A DNA stretch of 10,408 nt, taken from positions 1 through 10,408 of the forward strand of contig JAFAGG010000077.1 in NCBI GenBank assembly GCA_023422955.1, given 5' to 3'. Below, piece after piece: positions 1 to 6,088 of the stretch. Source of the DNA: Pseudomonadota bacterium. Its GTDB lineage: Bacteria; Pseudomonadota; Gammaproteobacteria; Burkholderiales; Burkholderiaceae_D. Below the pieces are notes generated by a model. The model saw nothing but the letters and a program-made list of their open reading frames with translations, was not told the DNA's origin and did not search any database. Position 1 is the first letter of the stretch; the number at the start of each line of letters is the position of its first letter. The position numbers and the translations under genes are program-made.

Positions 1-20
1 CTGGTTGACTGCGTCGCTGC

Positions 21-86
21 CTTTGCGCTGCTTTCGCTGCAGCAAAGAAACGAGATTATGAAGCTGTTTCAACTTCTCGTCAACAG
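21..86. repeat. Degenerate hairpin-bearing direct repeat, copy A
   Basis: Positions 39-61 match 152-174 at 20 of 23 bases (GCAGCAAAG, then ACGAG/GCGAG, then TATGA), an offset of 113 bp. About 13 bp further on, CTTCTCGTCAACA (74-85 region) corresponds to CTTCGTCAACA in copy B. In front of the match lies a palindrome-like stretch, CTTTGC (21-26) against GCAAAG (42-47). A repeated palindrome plus conserved flank suggests a dispersed intergenic repeat, but only two copies can be seen here. Confidence 0.5.
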
Positions 87-130
87 ATTTCGCTAGAGTT
101 TTACAAGCTAACCTGCCAACTTCTCGATCC

Positions 131-198
131 CTCTTTGCCGCCCCACCGGCAGCAGCAAAGAGGCGAGAGTATGACCATTCCCCCGCACTTCGTCAACA
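131..198. repeat. Degenerate hairpin-bearing direct repeat, copy B
   Basis: This is the second copy of the repeat at 21-86. Its hairpin is cleaner: CTCTTTGC (131-138) pairs with GCAAAGAG (155-162) around a GC-rich loop. The conserved segment GCAGCAAAG..CGAG.GTATGA follows at 152-174 and TTCGTCAACA at 189-198. Both copies have a very short ATG reading frame after the hairpin (12 and 14 codons) with dissimilar peptides, so coding is unlikely. Confidence 0.5.
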
Positions 199-590
199 CC
201 TTCACCACAAAATAAACAGATAACCCTATTCCATATCCAACCCGCCTCCACTTGCGCGCACCGCTTGCCCGGATAAACCAGGCGGCGGCGCCAAGGAACT
301 GCTCAGAGAATTTAGCCACCCTATATATAGAGGCGTCAATATGGAAAGGATAATGAGTTATCTTCCATAGATTAGTTCACCGGCCAAGCATCCTTTTATA
401 CTGCCAAGGCTCCAGATTCGCCGATGAATAGAGAGCCTTTCAAAGCGGATAGGCTTTTGCTGTCCTACTTGGCATAGCACCTTTCTCGCCGCGCCTTACT
501 TATTCGCCCACCCGGCGGCTTTAATGACGCCCAACGACTTTCCTTAACTGTCGGGCGCAAAGATCCAGTATTATCATTTTCATCACTCAC

Positions 591-600
591 AAAAAGGAGG
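591..600 (+). promoter_or_regulatory. Strong Shine-Dalgarno of the usp gene
   Basis: AAAAAGGAGG at 591-600 sits 5 nt before the ATG at 606. It is a near-ideal ribosome binding site and fixes the start codon. Confidence 0.85.
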
Positions 601-605
601 CTTCC

Positions 606-1043
606 ATGTTCAAGACTATCCTTGTCCCTACCGACGGTTCAGAGCTCTCGAGTAAAGCAGTGGAAAAGGCGCTGGAGTTTGCGCGCCTGCATGGGAGCAA
701 ACTTATCAGCTTATCGGTAGCGGAACCCTATCCCTTCACTACCTTATATGAAGGCGGCGTAGTTTATGAGCCTAAGCAGTTCGAGGATAAAATGCGGCAA
801 CTGGCGGAGCAGCATGTGCGTGTCGTGGCGGATGCGGCGAGCGCAGCAGGTGTGACATGCGAAACGGTGGTTGTGCAGTCCTTCAACCCCCATGAAGAAA
901 TCATCAACACCGCTAAAAAGTATCAGTGTGATGCCATCTTCATGGCGTCACATGGGCGCAGGGGGTTAAATCGCCTGTTCCTGGGCAGCGAAACCCAGAA
1001 AGTCCTGGCTCACAGCGATATCCCGGTCCTGGTGCTTCGCTAA
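606..1043 (+). CDS. Universal stress protein, UspA family
   Basis: A 145-residue single-domain Usp protein, the usual size for the family. The N-terminus MFKTILVPTDGSE carries the first beta strand and the Asp/Gly turn of the Rossmann-like nucleotide fold. The ATP-binding signature of MJ0577-type Usps (G-2x-G-9x-G-S/T) is seen at 114-128 as ASHG, nine residues, then GS. The first Gly is replaced by Ala, and the glycine before the 9-residue spacer and the GS are kept, so nucleotide binding is plausible. The C-terminal strand IPVLVLR is typical. Usps are cytosolic dimers that support survival in stress or stasis; the exact trigger cannot be told from sequence. It has an excellent ribosome binding site, stands alone, and converges on mltA with a shared terminator between them. 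I see no FNR/ANR-type palindrome upstream. Confidence 0.93.
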   Translation: MFKTILVPTDGSELSSKAVEKALEFARLHGSKLISLSVAEPYPFTTLYEGGVVYEPKQFEDKMRQLAEQHVRVVADAASAAGVTCETVVVQSFNPHEEIINTAKKYQCDAIFMASHGRRGLNRLFLGSETQKVLAHSDIPVLVLR

Positions 1044-1090
1044 AAGCAAACAGCGGGAATTTCTCCCGCTGCGCTTGCTTCCTTCTTTTC
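1044..1090. terminator. Shared terminator between convergent usp and mltA
   Basis: Perfect 7-bp stem AGCGGGA (1052-1058)/TCCCGCT (1064-1070) with a 5-nt loop, extended after an internal loop by AAGCAA (1044-1049)/TTGCTT (1075-1080). The plus strand continues CCTTCTTTTCTT; the minus strand continues TTTAGCG. The pyrimidine-rich exit favours termination of the usp transcript. The position between two converging stop codons suggests it serves both. Confidence 0.75.
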
Positions 1091-2347
1091 TTATTTCCCC
1101 TGCTTGGGTAACAGCACCCACATCGTGCCGCGCTGTTTCATCCGGCCTGCCAGCTCACCCGCCTCAGCGCCAAATCCCCAGAAAAAATCGGCACGCACCG
1201 GATTCTTAATGGCGCTACCCGTATCCTGTGCCATGACAAGGCGCTGCAGCGGAGCAGAACTATTGGGCTGAGTTGTCGAAAGATACACAGGCATGCCCAG
1301 AGGGACGAATTGCGGATCGACGGCAATCGAACGCTGCGGCGTCAGTGGTACGCCCAATGCGCCCTTGGGGCCGACTTCCAGCCCTTCCATTTTTTCCAGC
1401 TTGAAGAACACATAACTCGGATTCGCATTCAGCAGTTCCTGTAGGCGGGCAGGATTGGCTGCAGCCCAGGCCTTGATGCCCTGCGCGGATGCCTGATGAG
1501 CCGCCAACTCACCCTTGTCTATCAGATAGCGGCCTATGGACTTATAAGGATGGCCATTCTGATCAGCGTAGGCCACACGCACCGTTTCCTGCGTATCGGT
1601 CAGAAACACGCGCCCCGAGCCTTGCACCTGCAGGAAAAAAGCATCGATTGCATTATCGACCCACACCAGCTCCTTGCCGTTCAGCGTACGGTTACGCGCC
1701 AACTCTTCACGCGTGTAATACGGCACCAGCTTGCCGCCGTCCATCCTGCCGCGCAAGCGCAAGCCTCTCAGTTCGGGATAAACCTTGCTCAACTCAACAC
1801 CGACCATGTCTTCCGGCGCGGCGTGCAGCGGCACCTGAAACGGGCCGCCCTGCTTGCGAGCGCCGCGCAGCAAAGGCTCGTAATAGCCAGTCACCATCCC
1901 CGTATTGGTGCCGTCGTTATTGACGACTTGATGCGGAACCAGGTGCTGCTCGAAAAAACGCCGTACTGCCGCACTATCCGATGCATCCACATCACGGGCT
2001 GCAACGCAGATGGCGTGCCAGTTGACACGGCGAATCAGGACATTACAAGACGCCTGAAAGGCAGGCCACGCCTCCTTTACCTCGTCCTTGCCCCAGCCAG
2101 GCAAGGCGGCAAAACTCGCCGCCTTCAGGTTGGCACTTGAAACCGGCAGCGCCGGCAAAGTGGGCGCCGTGACAGGCGGCCGGGAAGGCTGCGCAGTAAT
2201 CGGCGGCTCGGCGGTCTCCACAGGCGCGGGCGCAGTGGGCGGTGATGCGGGAGTCGAGGGGCCAGGTGCGGGACGATGGGAAACGGAAGAGCAACCCGCA
2301 AGACCCAGCACAGCGAGAAAAGCAAATGCAGATAAACTGTGACGCAT
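1091..2347 (-). CDS. mltA: Membrane-bound lytic murein transglycosylase A (lipoprotein)
   Basis: A 418-residue protein that cleaves the MurNAc-GlcNAc bond of peptidoglycan, leaving 1,6-anhydro-MurNAc ends during wall remodelling. The N-terminus has a lipoprotein signal with lipobox LAGC (16-19); Cys19 would be acylated, and Ser at +2 favours the outer membrane. Residues about 25-68 are a Pro/Ala/Thr-rich linker. The MltA domain shows GYYEP (154-158) and VDNAIDAFFLQVQGSGR (230-246). The C-terminal 3D domain shows AQDTGSAIK (373-381) and RADFFWGFG (385-393). By alignment from memory with E. coli MltA, Asp387 should match the catalytic Asp308 and Asp375 the conserved Asp297. No clear ribosome binding site precedes the ATG, but the lipoprotein signal begins there. 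The start lies 9 bp from a divergent small ORF, so the mltA promoter must overlap it. It may be co-transcribed with apaG upstream on the same strand. Confidence 0.95.
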   Translation of the reverse strand: MRHSLSAFAFLAVLGLAGCSSVSHRPAPGPSTPASPPTAPAPVETAEPPITAQPSRPPVTAPTLPALPVSSANLKAASFAALPGWGKDEVKEAWPAFQASCNVLIRRVNWHAICVAARDVDASDSAAVRRFFEQHLVPHQVVNNDGTNTGMVTGYYEPLLRGARKQGGPFQVPLHAAPEDMVGVELSKVYPELRGLRLRGRMDGGKLVPYYTREELARNRTLNGKELVWVDNAIDAFFLQVQGSGRVFLTDTQETVRVAYADQNGHPYKSIGRYLIDKGELAAHQASAQGIKAWAAANPARLQELLNANPSYVFFKLEKMEGLEVGPKGALGVPLTPQRSIAVDPQFVPLGMPVYLSTTQPNSSAPLQRLVMAQDTGSAIKNPVRADFFWGFGAEAGELAGRMKQRGTMWVLLPKQGK

Positions 2348-2356
2348 GACTAGTAG

Positions 2357-2539
2357 ATGGTGAAACCTATGTGGTTGTTACTTGTGGAAGCAGGCATTGC
2401 CTTATTCCTGCTGATATTTATCGTGTGGTGGACCATGTTCTCCGGTCGCAGGCCAGAAACACCGGCCCAAATAGAAATGCCACCACCCAAGGATCAAAAT
2501 CCCTGGTGCATTTCAATGCAGCGTACGCGGCTGGGATAG
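2357..2539 (+). CDS. Small single-span membrane protein, unknown function
   Basis: A 60-codon ORF with one strong hydrophobic segment (about residues 6-27, MWLLLVEAGIALFLLIFIVWWT) followed by a short charged, Pro-rich tail. This is the profile of an inner-membrane small protein with a cytosolic tail. An internal ATG at 2369 has a better-placed GGTGA (2359-2363, 5-nt spacing) and would give 56 residues, so it may be the true start. The ORF opposes both neighbours: it begins 9 bp from the mltA start and its last 27 bp overlap the 3' end of apaG. I recognise no family. The hydrophobic segment in otherwise gene-free DNA supports a real gene, but expression is unproven. The last dozen residues, antisense to apaG or in the hairpin before it, look unconstrained. 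Confidence 0.55.
   Translation: MVKPMWLLLVEAGIALFLLIFIVWWTMFSGRRPETPAQIEMPPPKDQNPWCISMQRTRLG
2474..2514. other. Long imperfect hairpin at the 3' end of apaG
   Basis: GAAATGC (2474-2480) pairs with GCATTTC (2508-2514). After a bulged C, ACCA (2482-2485) pairs with TGGT (2504-2507). A small inner hairpin GGAT-caaa-ATCC sits at 2491-2502. The apaG stop codon (2513-2515) lies in the stem. Neither strand has a T-run after the stem, so an intrinsic terminator is doubtful. It could be a transcript-end stabiliser, or a weak terminator between the converging small ORF and apaG. Confidence 0.45.
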
Positions 2540-2887
2540 CATGAACGGTGCAATCTTAGCTTCGAACTGCACGCCATCTTCGGCGACGCAGAAGTACTCT
2601 CCCTGCATGGTGCCGTGTGGCGTTGGCAGCGATGTGCCGCTGGTGTATTCAAATTGCTCGCCCGGGCGCAACAGTGGTTGATGGCCGACGACGCCGAGGC
2701 CGCGCACTTCCTCTTCGCGATCATTCGCATCCGTCACGACCCAATGCCGTGAAATCAATTGCGCGGTCACTGTACCCGTGTTCTTGATCGTGACAGTGTA
2801 CGCAAATACATAACGGGATTTCTCCGGTTCGGATTGCTGCTCCAGATATTCGGTTTTCACCGTTACCGTAAATTCGTATGCCGCCAT
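2513..2887 (-). CDS. apaG: ApaG-domain protein (DUF525)
   Basis: A 124-residue stand-alone ApaG protein, the normal length. The family has a fibronectin-III/immunoglobulin-like beta-sandwich fold. It was named from its link to the diadenosine tetraphosphatase gene apaH and connected genetically with cobalt and magnesium handling, but its biochemical role is not settled. Visible signatures are YTVTIKNTG (30-38), the central GLGVVGHQPLLRPGEQFEYT segment (63-82) with its Gly/Pro turn, and GTMQGEY (92-98). The ATG at 2887 is preceded on its strand by GGAGTG about 4 nt upstream, which supports the start. It is divergent from rpe across 152 bp and lies upstream of mltA on the same strand, with only the opposing small ORF between them. 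Confidence 0.93.
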   Translation of the reverse strand: MAAYEFTVTVKTEYLEQQSEPEKSRYVFAYTVTIKNTGTVTAQLISRHWVVTDANDREEEVRGLGVVGHQPLLRPGEQFEYTSGTSLPTPHGTMQGEYFCVAEDGVQFEAKIAPFMLSQPRTLH

Positions 2888-3039
2888 TACACTCCCTGCT
2901 TGTCGTTATTCAATCGGCAGTCTTGCCAGTTGATGTCTTATCACTTACAGCCTTCGATTGCACACGATTTCCCGGTGCGATGCAAGACCTGATGTGCCGT
3001 TCGGCGTAAAATAAGCGCTCTTCCTTATATTCAGCCGCC

Positions 3040-3705
3040 ATGTCTAACTTTCGCATAGCTCCTAGCATTCTCTCCGCCGATTTCGCTCGCCTGGGCGAAG
3101 AGGTACGCAATGTCGTAGCCGCCGGCGCCGACATCATCCATTTCGACGTGATGGACAACCATTACGTCCCCAATCTGACGATTGGCCCGCTGGTGTGCTC
3201 CGCGATCCGTCCGCATGTGGATGTGCCGATCGATGTGCATCTGATGGTCAAGCCGGTGGATCGCATCATCCCCGATTTTGCCAAGGCCGGCGCCAACATC
3301 ATCACCTTCCATCCGGAAGCGTCCGACCATATCGACCGCACGCTGCAACTGATCAAGGATAACGGCTGCAAGGCCGGCCTGGTATTCAATCCAGCCACAC
3401 CGCTGTACTACCTGGAGCATGTGATGGACAAGCTGGACATCATTTTGCTGATGTCGGTGAATCCCGGTTTCGGCGGACAATCCTTCATTCCCGGCACGCT
3501 GAAGAAAATTGCCGAAGTCCGCAAAATGATCGATGAATCCGGCCGTGACATCATGCTGGAAGTCGATGGCGGCATCAAAGTCGAGAATATCGGTGAAGTC
3601 GCACGCGCCGGCGCCGACACCTTCGTCGCAGGCTCGGCCATTTTCGGCAAACCCGATTACAAGCAAGTGATTGATGCCATGCGGGCCGAACTGTCCAAGG
3701 CATGA
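3040..3705 (+). CDS. rpe: Ribulose-phosphate 3-epimerase
   Basis: A 221-residue cytosolic TIM-barrel enzyme that interconverts D-ribulose 5-phosphate and D-xylulose 5-phosphate in the pentose phosphate pathway. The N-terminal IAPSILSADFARLGEE is the family opening. The metal and catalytic residues are present: His34 and Asp36 in IIHFDVMDN, His67 in DVHLMVKP, and Asp176 in LEVDGGIK; Asp36 and Asp176 are the acid/base pair. The phosphate-binding loops NPGFGGQSF (141-149) and GSAIFG (198-203) are intact. There is no clear Shine-Dalgarno before the ATG (CAGCCGCC), but the family N-terminus leaves little choice. TAAAAT at 3007-3012 is a possible -10 without a convincing -35. The stop overlaps the start of gph (ATGA), so the two are translationally coupled. 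Confidence 0.96.
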   Translation: MSNFRIAPSILSADFARLGEEVRNVVAAGADIIHFDVMDNHYVPNLTIGPLVCSAIRPHVDVPIDVHLMVKPVDRIIPDFAKAGANIITFHPEASDHIDRTLQLIKDNGCKAGLVFNPATPLYYLEHVMDKLDIILLMSVNPGFGGQSFIPGTLKKIAEVRKMIDESGRDIMLEVDGGIKVENIGEVARAGADTFVAGSAIFGKPDYKQVIDAMRAELSKA

Positions 3706-4379
3706 CAAAGTTGAGCGGCATACGTGCCGTCATCGTCGACCTGGACGGTACCATGGTCGACACGGCGCACGACTTCCAGGTTGCCATCAACCGCATGCGC
3801 GCAGAATTCGATCTGCCGCCGTTGCCGGTGCAAACCATCACCGATTTCGTTGGAAAAGGTTCCGATCACCTGATCCGTGGCGTGCTGTCGCTGGATTGGC
3901 CGGCGCAGCAAGTCGGGGAGCAATTGGACGCAGCCATGACCTCCTATCAGCGCCACTATCTTGCGATCAACGGCGACCATAGCCAGCTTTATCCCAAAGT
4001 ACTGGAAGGTCTGGCAGCACTACAGGCCCAGGAATTGCGCCTGGCATGCGTGACCAATAAGCCCATCGCCTTTGCCGAGCCGCTGCTGGAAAAGAAAGGC
4101 CTGCGTGGCTTTTTTGACATTGTCTATGGTGGCGATTCGCTGCCCCGCAAGAAACCGGATCCGGCCCCCATGCTGCAGGTGTGCGCGGATTTTCAGCTAA
4201 AGCCTGCTCAAGTCGTGGCGATCGGCGACTCGATCAATGACGCACTGGCAGCGCGGGCTGCCGGCTGTTATGTGCTGCACGTGCCCTATGGGTACAACCA
4301 TGGCCATGCTATACAAGACGTTGATTCCGATGGTATAGTCGACACGCTGCTTCACGCAGCTCATGTTATTACCAAATAA
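3702..4379 (+). CDS. gph: Phosphoglycolate phosphatase (HAD superfamily)
   Basis: A 225-residue HAD phosphatase that hydrolyses 2-phosphoglycolate to glycolate, a salvage of products from oxidative DNA-end repair. All four HAD motifs are present: DLDGT (13-17; Asp13 nucleophile, Asp15 acid/base), VTNK (117-120; Thr118), Lys151 in PRKKPDP, and GDSIND (175-180; Asp176 and Asp180 for Mg2+). The alpha-helical cap lies between motifs I and II, as in the Gph subfamily. The ATG overlaps the rpe stop codon by 4 bp. The rpe-gph-trpE order is common in beta- and gammaproteobacteria. The stop codon at 4377 is only 9 nt before the Trp leader peptide and in the same frame, so transcription from rpe-gph would run through the trp attenuator. 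Other HAD substrates are possible, but context and motifs favour Gph. Confidence 0.93.
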   Translation: MTKLSGIRAVIVDLDGTMVDTAHDFQVAINRMRAEFDLPPLPVQTITDFVGKGSDHLIRGVLSLDWPAQQVGEQLDAAMTSYQRHYLAINGDHSQLYPKVLEGLAALQAQELRLACVTNKPIAFAEPLLEKKGLRGFFDIVYGGDSLPRKKPDPAPMLQVCADFQLKPAQVVAIGDSINDALAARAAGCYVLHVPYGYNHGHAIQDVDSDGIVDTLLHAAHVITK

Positions 4380-4388
4380 TCCACACAC

Positions 4389-4466
4389 ATGTTTCTCGGA
4401 CAAAAACGTCTCGCTGAGTTACCAGGCATCTTTGAGGCCTGGCTCTGGCGTCGCTGGCAATCCTGA
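4389..4466 (+). CDS. trpL: trp operon leader peptide with three Trp codons
   Basis: A 25-codon ORF beginning MFLGQK and ending AWLWRRWQS-stop. Trp codons are at 4440-4442, 4446-4448 and 4455-4457, that is 3 of the last 8 residues, just before the TGA at 4464. Trp is rare, so this cluster directly upstream of trpE is strong evidence for a regulatory leader peptide whose translation senses charged tRNA-Trp. It has no visible Shine-Dalgarno (ATAATCCACACAC precedes the ATG). It is in frame with gph, 9 nt after that gene's stop, so initiation could depend on coupling to gph or on a near-leaderless mRNA. The peptide itself would be dispensable. Confidence 0.82.
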   Translation: MFLGQKRLAELPGIFEAWLWRRWQS

Positions 4467-4523
4467 CTTTTTAGTCCCGATTCCAGTTGCCCTGCTTTTG
4501 ATAGCGCATTAGGCAACGTTTTT
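4422..4523 (+). promoter_or_regulatory. trp attenuator: mutually exclusive RNA hairpins
   Basis: Three alternatives can be read by eye. (1) CCAGGC (4422-4427)/GCCTGG (4437-4442) encloses the first Trp codon. (2) Antiterminator: GGCAAT (4456-4461) pairs with GTTGCC (4486-4491), with GACT/AGTC (4465-4468, 4473-4476) stacked inside. (3) Terminator: the same GTTGCC pairs with GGCAAC (4512-4517) before a U-run. A ribosome stalled at the first Trp codons leaves 4456-4461 free and favours the antiterminator. A ribosome that reaches the TGA at 4464 covers it and lets the terminator form. This is the classic logic of ribosome-mediated attenuation; the pairing is seen, the mechanism inferred. A competing stem CTGG-c-AATC (4454-4462)/GATTCCAG (4479-4486) is also possible. 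Confidence 0.75.
4486..4523 (+). terminator. Attenuator terminator upstream of trpE
   Basis: GTTGCC (4486-4491) and GGCAAC (4512-4517) form a perfect 6-bp stem. Inside, TGC (4493-4495) pairs with GCA (4506-4508). TTTTT follows at 4519-4523 after one G. It stands between the leader peptide stop and the trpE start, not at an operon end, so it is conditional. Confidence 0.75.
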
Positions 4524-4590
4524 GATTCCTTGCCCTCCCCCGGGCCCCTATTAGCCGCTTGGTCCACTAGAATGGCGGTCGGAGAGAAAC

Positions 4591-6087
4591 ATGACAGAAC
4601 TCGAATTCAAATCGCTGGTCGCTCAAGGCTATAACCGCATTCCGCTGATCGCAGAAGCCTTTGCCGATCTCGAAACGCCGCTGACGCTTTACCTCAAGCT
4701 CGCACAGACCCAGAACGTAGGCCGCAACACCTTCCTGCTGGAATCGGTGGTCGGCGGCGAGCGGTTCGGGCGCTATTCCTTTATCGGCCTGCCTGCCCAC
4801 ACGCAGATCCGCTGCATCGGCAACCGTACTGATGTCATTACTGATGGCCGCATCACGGAAACCTTTGAGGGCAATCCGCTGGATTTCATTGCTGAATTCC
4901 AGTTGCGTTACAAGGTTGCCCTTATGCCCGGCATGCCGCGCTTTTGCGGCGGCCTGGCCGGTTACTTCGGTTACGATGCGGTGCGCCATATCGAAAAGCG
5001 TCTGGCGCATAGCGCGCCTCCGGACGACCTGAATCTGCCGGAAATCCAGTTACTGCTAACCGAAGAACTGGCCGTCATCGACAATCTCTCCGGCAAGCTC
5101 TATCTGATCGTCTACGCCGACCCCAGCCAGCCCGAGGCTTTTGCCAAGGCCCGTCAGCGCCTGAAAGATTTACGTGCGATGCTGCGCCGCGCCGTCGAAG
5201 CGCCGGTAATTTCCGGCTCCGTGCGCACCGAAAGCATCCGTGATTTTGCCAAGGCCGATTACCTGAAAGCGGTCGAGAAAGCCAAGGAATACATCATGGC
5301 CGGCGACCTGATGCAGGTGCAGGTCGGCCAGCGCATCCGCAAGCCTTATGTCGATTCGCCGCTGTCGCTGTACCGCGCGCTGCGCTCGCTGAATCCGTCG
5401 CCGTACATGTACTTCTACAATTTCGGCGACATGCAGATCGTGGGTTCATCGCCGGAAATCCTGGTGCGTAATGAAACGACGCCGGACGGCGACCGGAAAG
5501 TCACGATACGCCCGCTGGCCGGCACCCGTCCGCGCGGCTCCACCGCAGAACACGATCAGCAACTGGCCAAGGAATTGCTCGCCGATCCGAAAGAAATCGC
5601 AGAACACGTAATGCTGATCGATCTTGCGCGCAATGATATCGGCCGCATTGCCGACATCGGCAGCGTAAAAGTCACGGACAAGTTCGTGATCGAAAAATAC
5701 TCGCACGTGCAGCATATCGTCTCCAACGTCGAAGGCACGCTGAAAGCCGGCATGACCAATCTCGACGTACTGAAAGCCACCTTCCCTGCCGGCACCCTGT
5801 CCGGCGCGCCCAAAGTACGGGCGATGGAAATGATCGACGAGCTGGAGCCGGTCAAGCGCGGCATTTACGGCGGCGCCTGCGGTTATCTGTCCTTCGGCGG
5901 CGAAATGGACCTTGCCATCGCAATTCGTACCGGCGTGCTCAAGGATGGCATGCTCTATGCGCAGGCTGCTGCCGGTGTCGTAGCCGACTCGGTGCCCGAG
6001 ATGGAATGGCAGGAAACTGAAAATAAAGCTCGCGCCGTACTCAGAGCCGCAGAGCAAGTCCAAGATGGGCTCGACGGAGAAATCTGA
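4591..6087 (+). CDS. trpE: Anthranilate synthase component I
   Basis: A 498-residue cytosolic enzyme that, with TrpG supplying ammonia from glutamine, turns chorismate into anthranilate. LLES (49-52) is the tryptophan feedback-inhibition site and is intact. The chorismate-binding domain shows IRPLAGTRPRG (306-316), EHVMLIDLARNDIGR (338-352), FPAGTLSGAPK (398-408) and GIYGGACGYLSFGGEMDLAIAIRT (424-447, starting GIYGG). The end EMEWQETENKA is typical. The start is supported by GGAGAG (4581-4586), 4 nt before the ATG. The last 21 codons (6022-6084) are repeated synonymously at 6173-6235. The GGAGA near the 3' end (6076-6080) can serve as ribosome binding site for the small ORF at 6089. Expression should be controlled by the attenuator upstream and by Trp binding to the protein. 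Confidence 0.97.
   Translation: MTELEFKSLVAQGYNRIPLIAEAFADLETPLTLYLKLAQTQNVGRNTFLLESVVGGERFGRYSFIGLPAHTQIRCIGNRTDVITDGRITETFEGNPLDFIAEFQLRYKVALMPGMPRFCGGLAGYFGYDAVRHIEKRLAHSAPPDDLNLPEIQLLLTEELAVIDNLSGKLYLIVYADPSQPEAFAKARQRLKDLRAMLRRAVEAPVISGSVRTESIRDFAKADYLKAVEKAKEYIMAGDLMQVQVGQRIRKPYVDSPLSLYRALRSLNPSPYMYFYNFGDMQIVGSSPEILVRNETTPDGDRKVTIRPLAGTRPRGSTAEHDQQLAKELLADPKEIAEHVMLIDLARNDIGRIADIGSVKVTDKFVIEKYSHVQHIVSNVEGTLKAGMTNLDVLKATFPAGTLSGAPKVRAMEMIDELEPVKRGIYGGACGYLSFGGEMDLAIAIRTGVLKDGMLYAQAAAGVVADSVPEMEWQETENKARAVLRAAEQVQDGLDGEI
6022..6087 (+). repeat. trpE 3' tail, copy 1 (in the full-length gene)
   Basis: The last 21 codons plus stop of trpE, protein NKARAVLRA...DGLDGEI (residues 478-498). It matches 6173-6238 at 49 of 63 coding bases. 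All 14 differences are synonymous and affect 13 codons. The stop codon is followed by G and then the ATG of the small ORF. Confidence 0.9.
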
Positions 6088-6088
6088 G

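Larger units (their letters stand above)
1..605. other. Gene-free stretch upstream of the usp gene
   Basis: No ORF here looks like a gene. The longest, on the minus strand at 101-319, gives a Cys/Trp/Arg-rich product with no recognisable family and runs through the repeats described separately. Visible structure: two degenerate direct repeats with hairpins (21-86 and 131-198); an imperfect hairpin at 341-368 (ATGGAA-ag-GATAA against TTATCTTCCAT, 11 bp with a 2-nt bulge); and a weak inverted repeat AGCCT (434-438)/AGGCT (451-455) followed by TTTT. The usp promoter must lie in the right part. TATTAT at 569-574 is a possible -10, but no good -35 is spaced correctly, so I do not call a promoter. 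Confidence 0.6.

Noticed and set aside
101..319. Minus-strand ORF of 72 codons in the left gene-free region
   Set aside because: Product is Cys/Trp/Arg-rich without a domain look, it has no clear ribosome binding site, and it runs through the repeat hairpin at 131-162.
3031..3708. Long ORF antisense to rpe (225 codons)
   Set aside because: Its length follows from codon bias of rpe on the other strand; the product is His/Asp-rich noise, while rpe has all catalytic motifs.
4300..4590. TrpR operator upstream of trpE
   Set aside because: No palindrome resembling the enteric GTACTAGTT-type operator was found; the attenuator explains Trp control without it.
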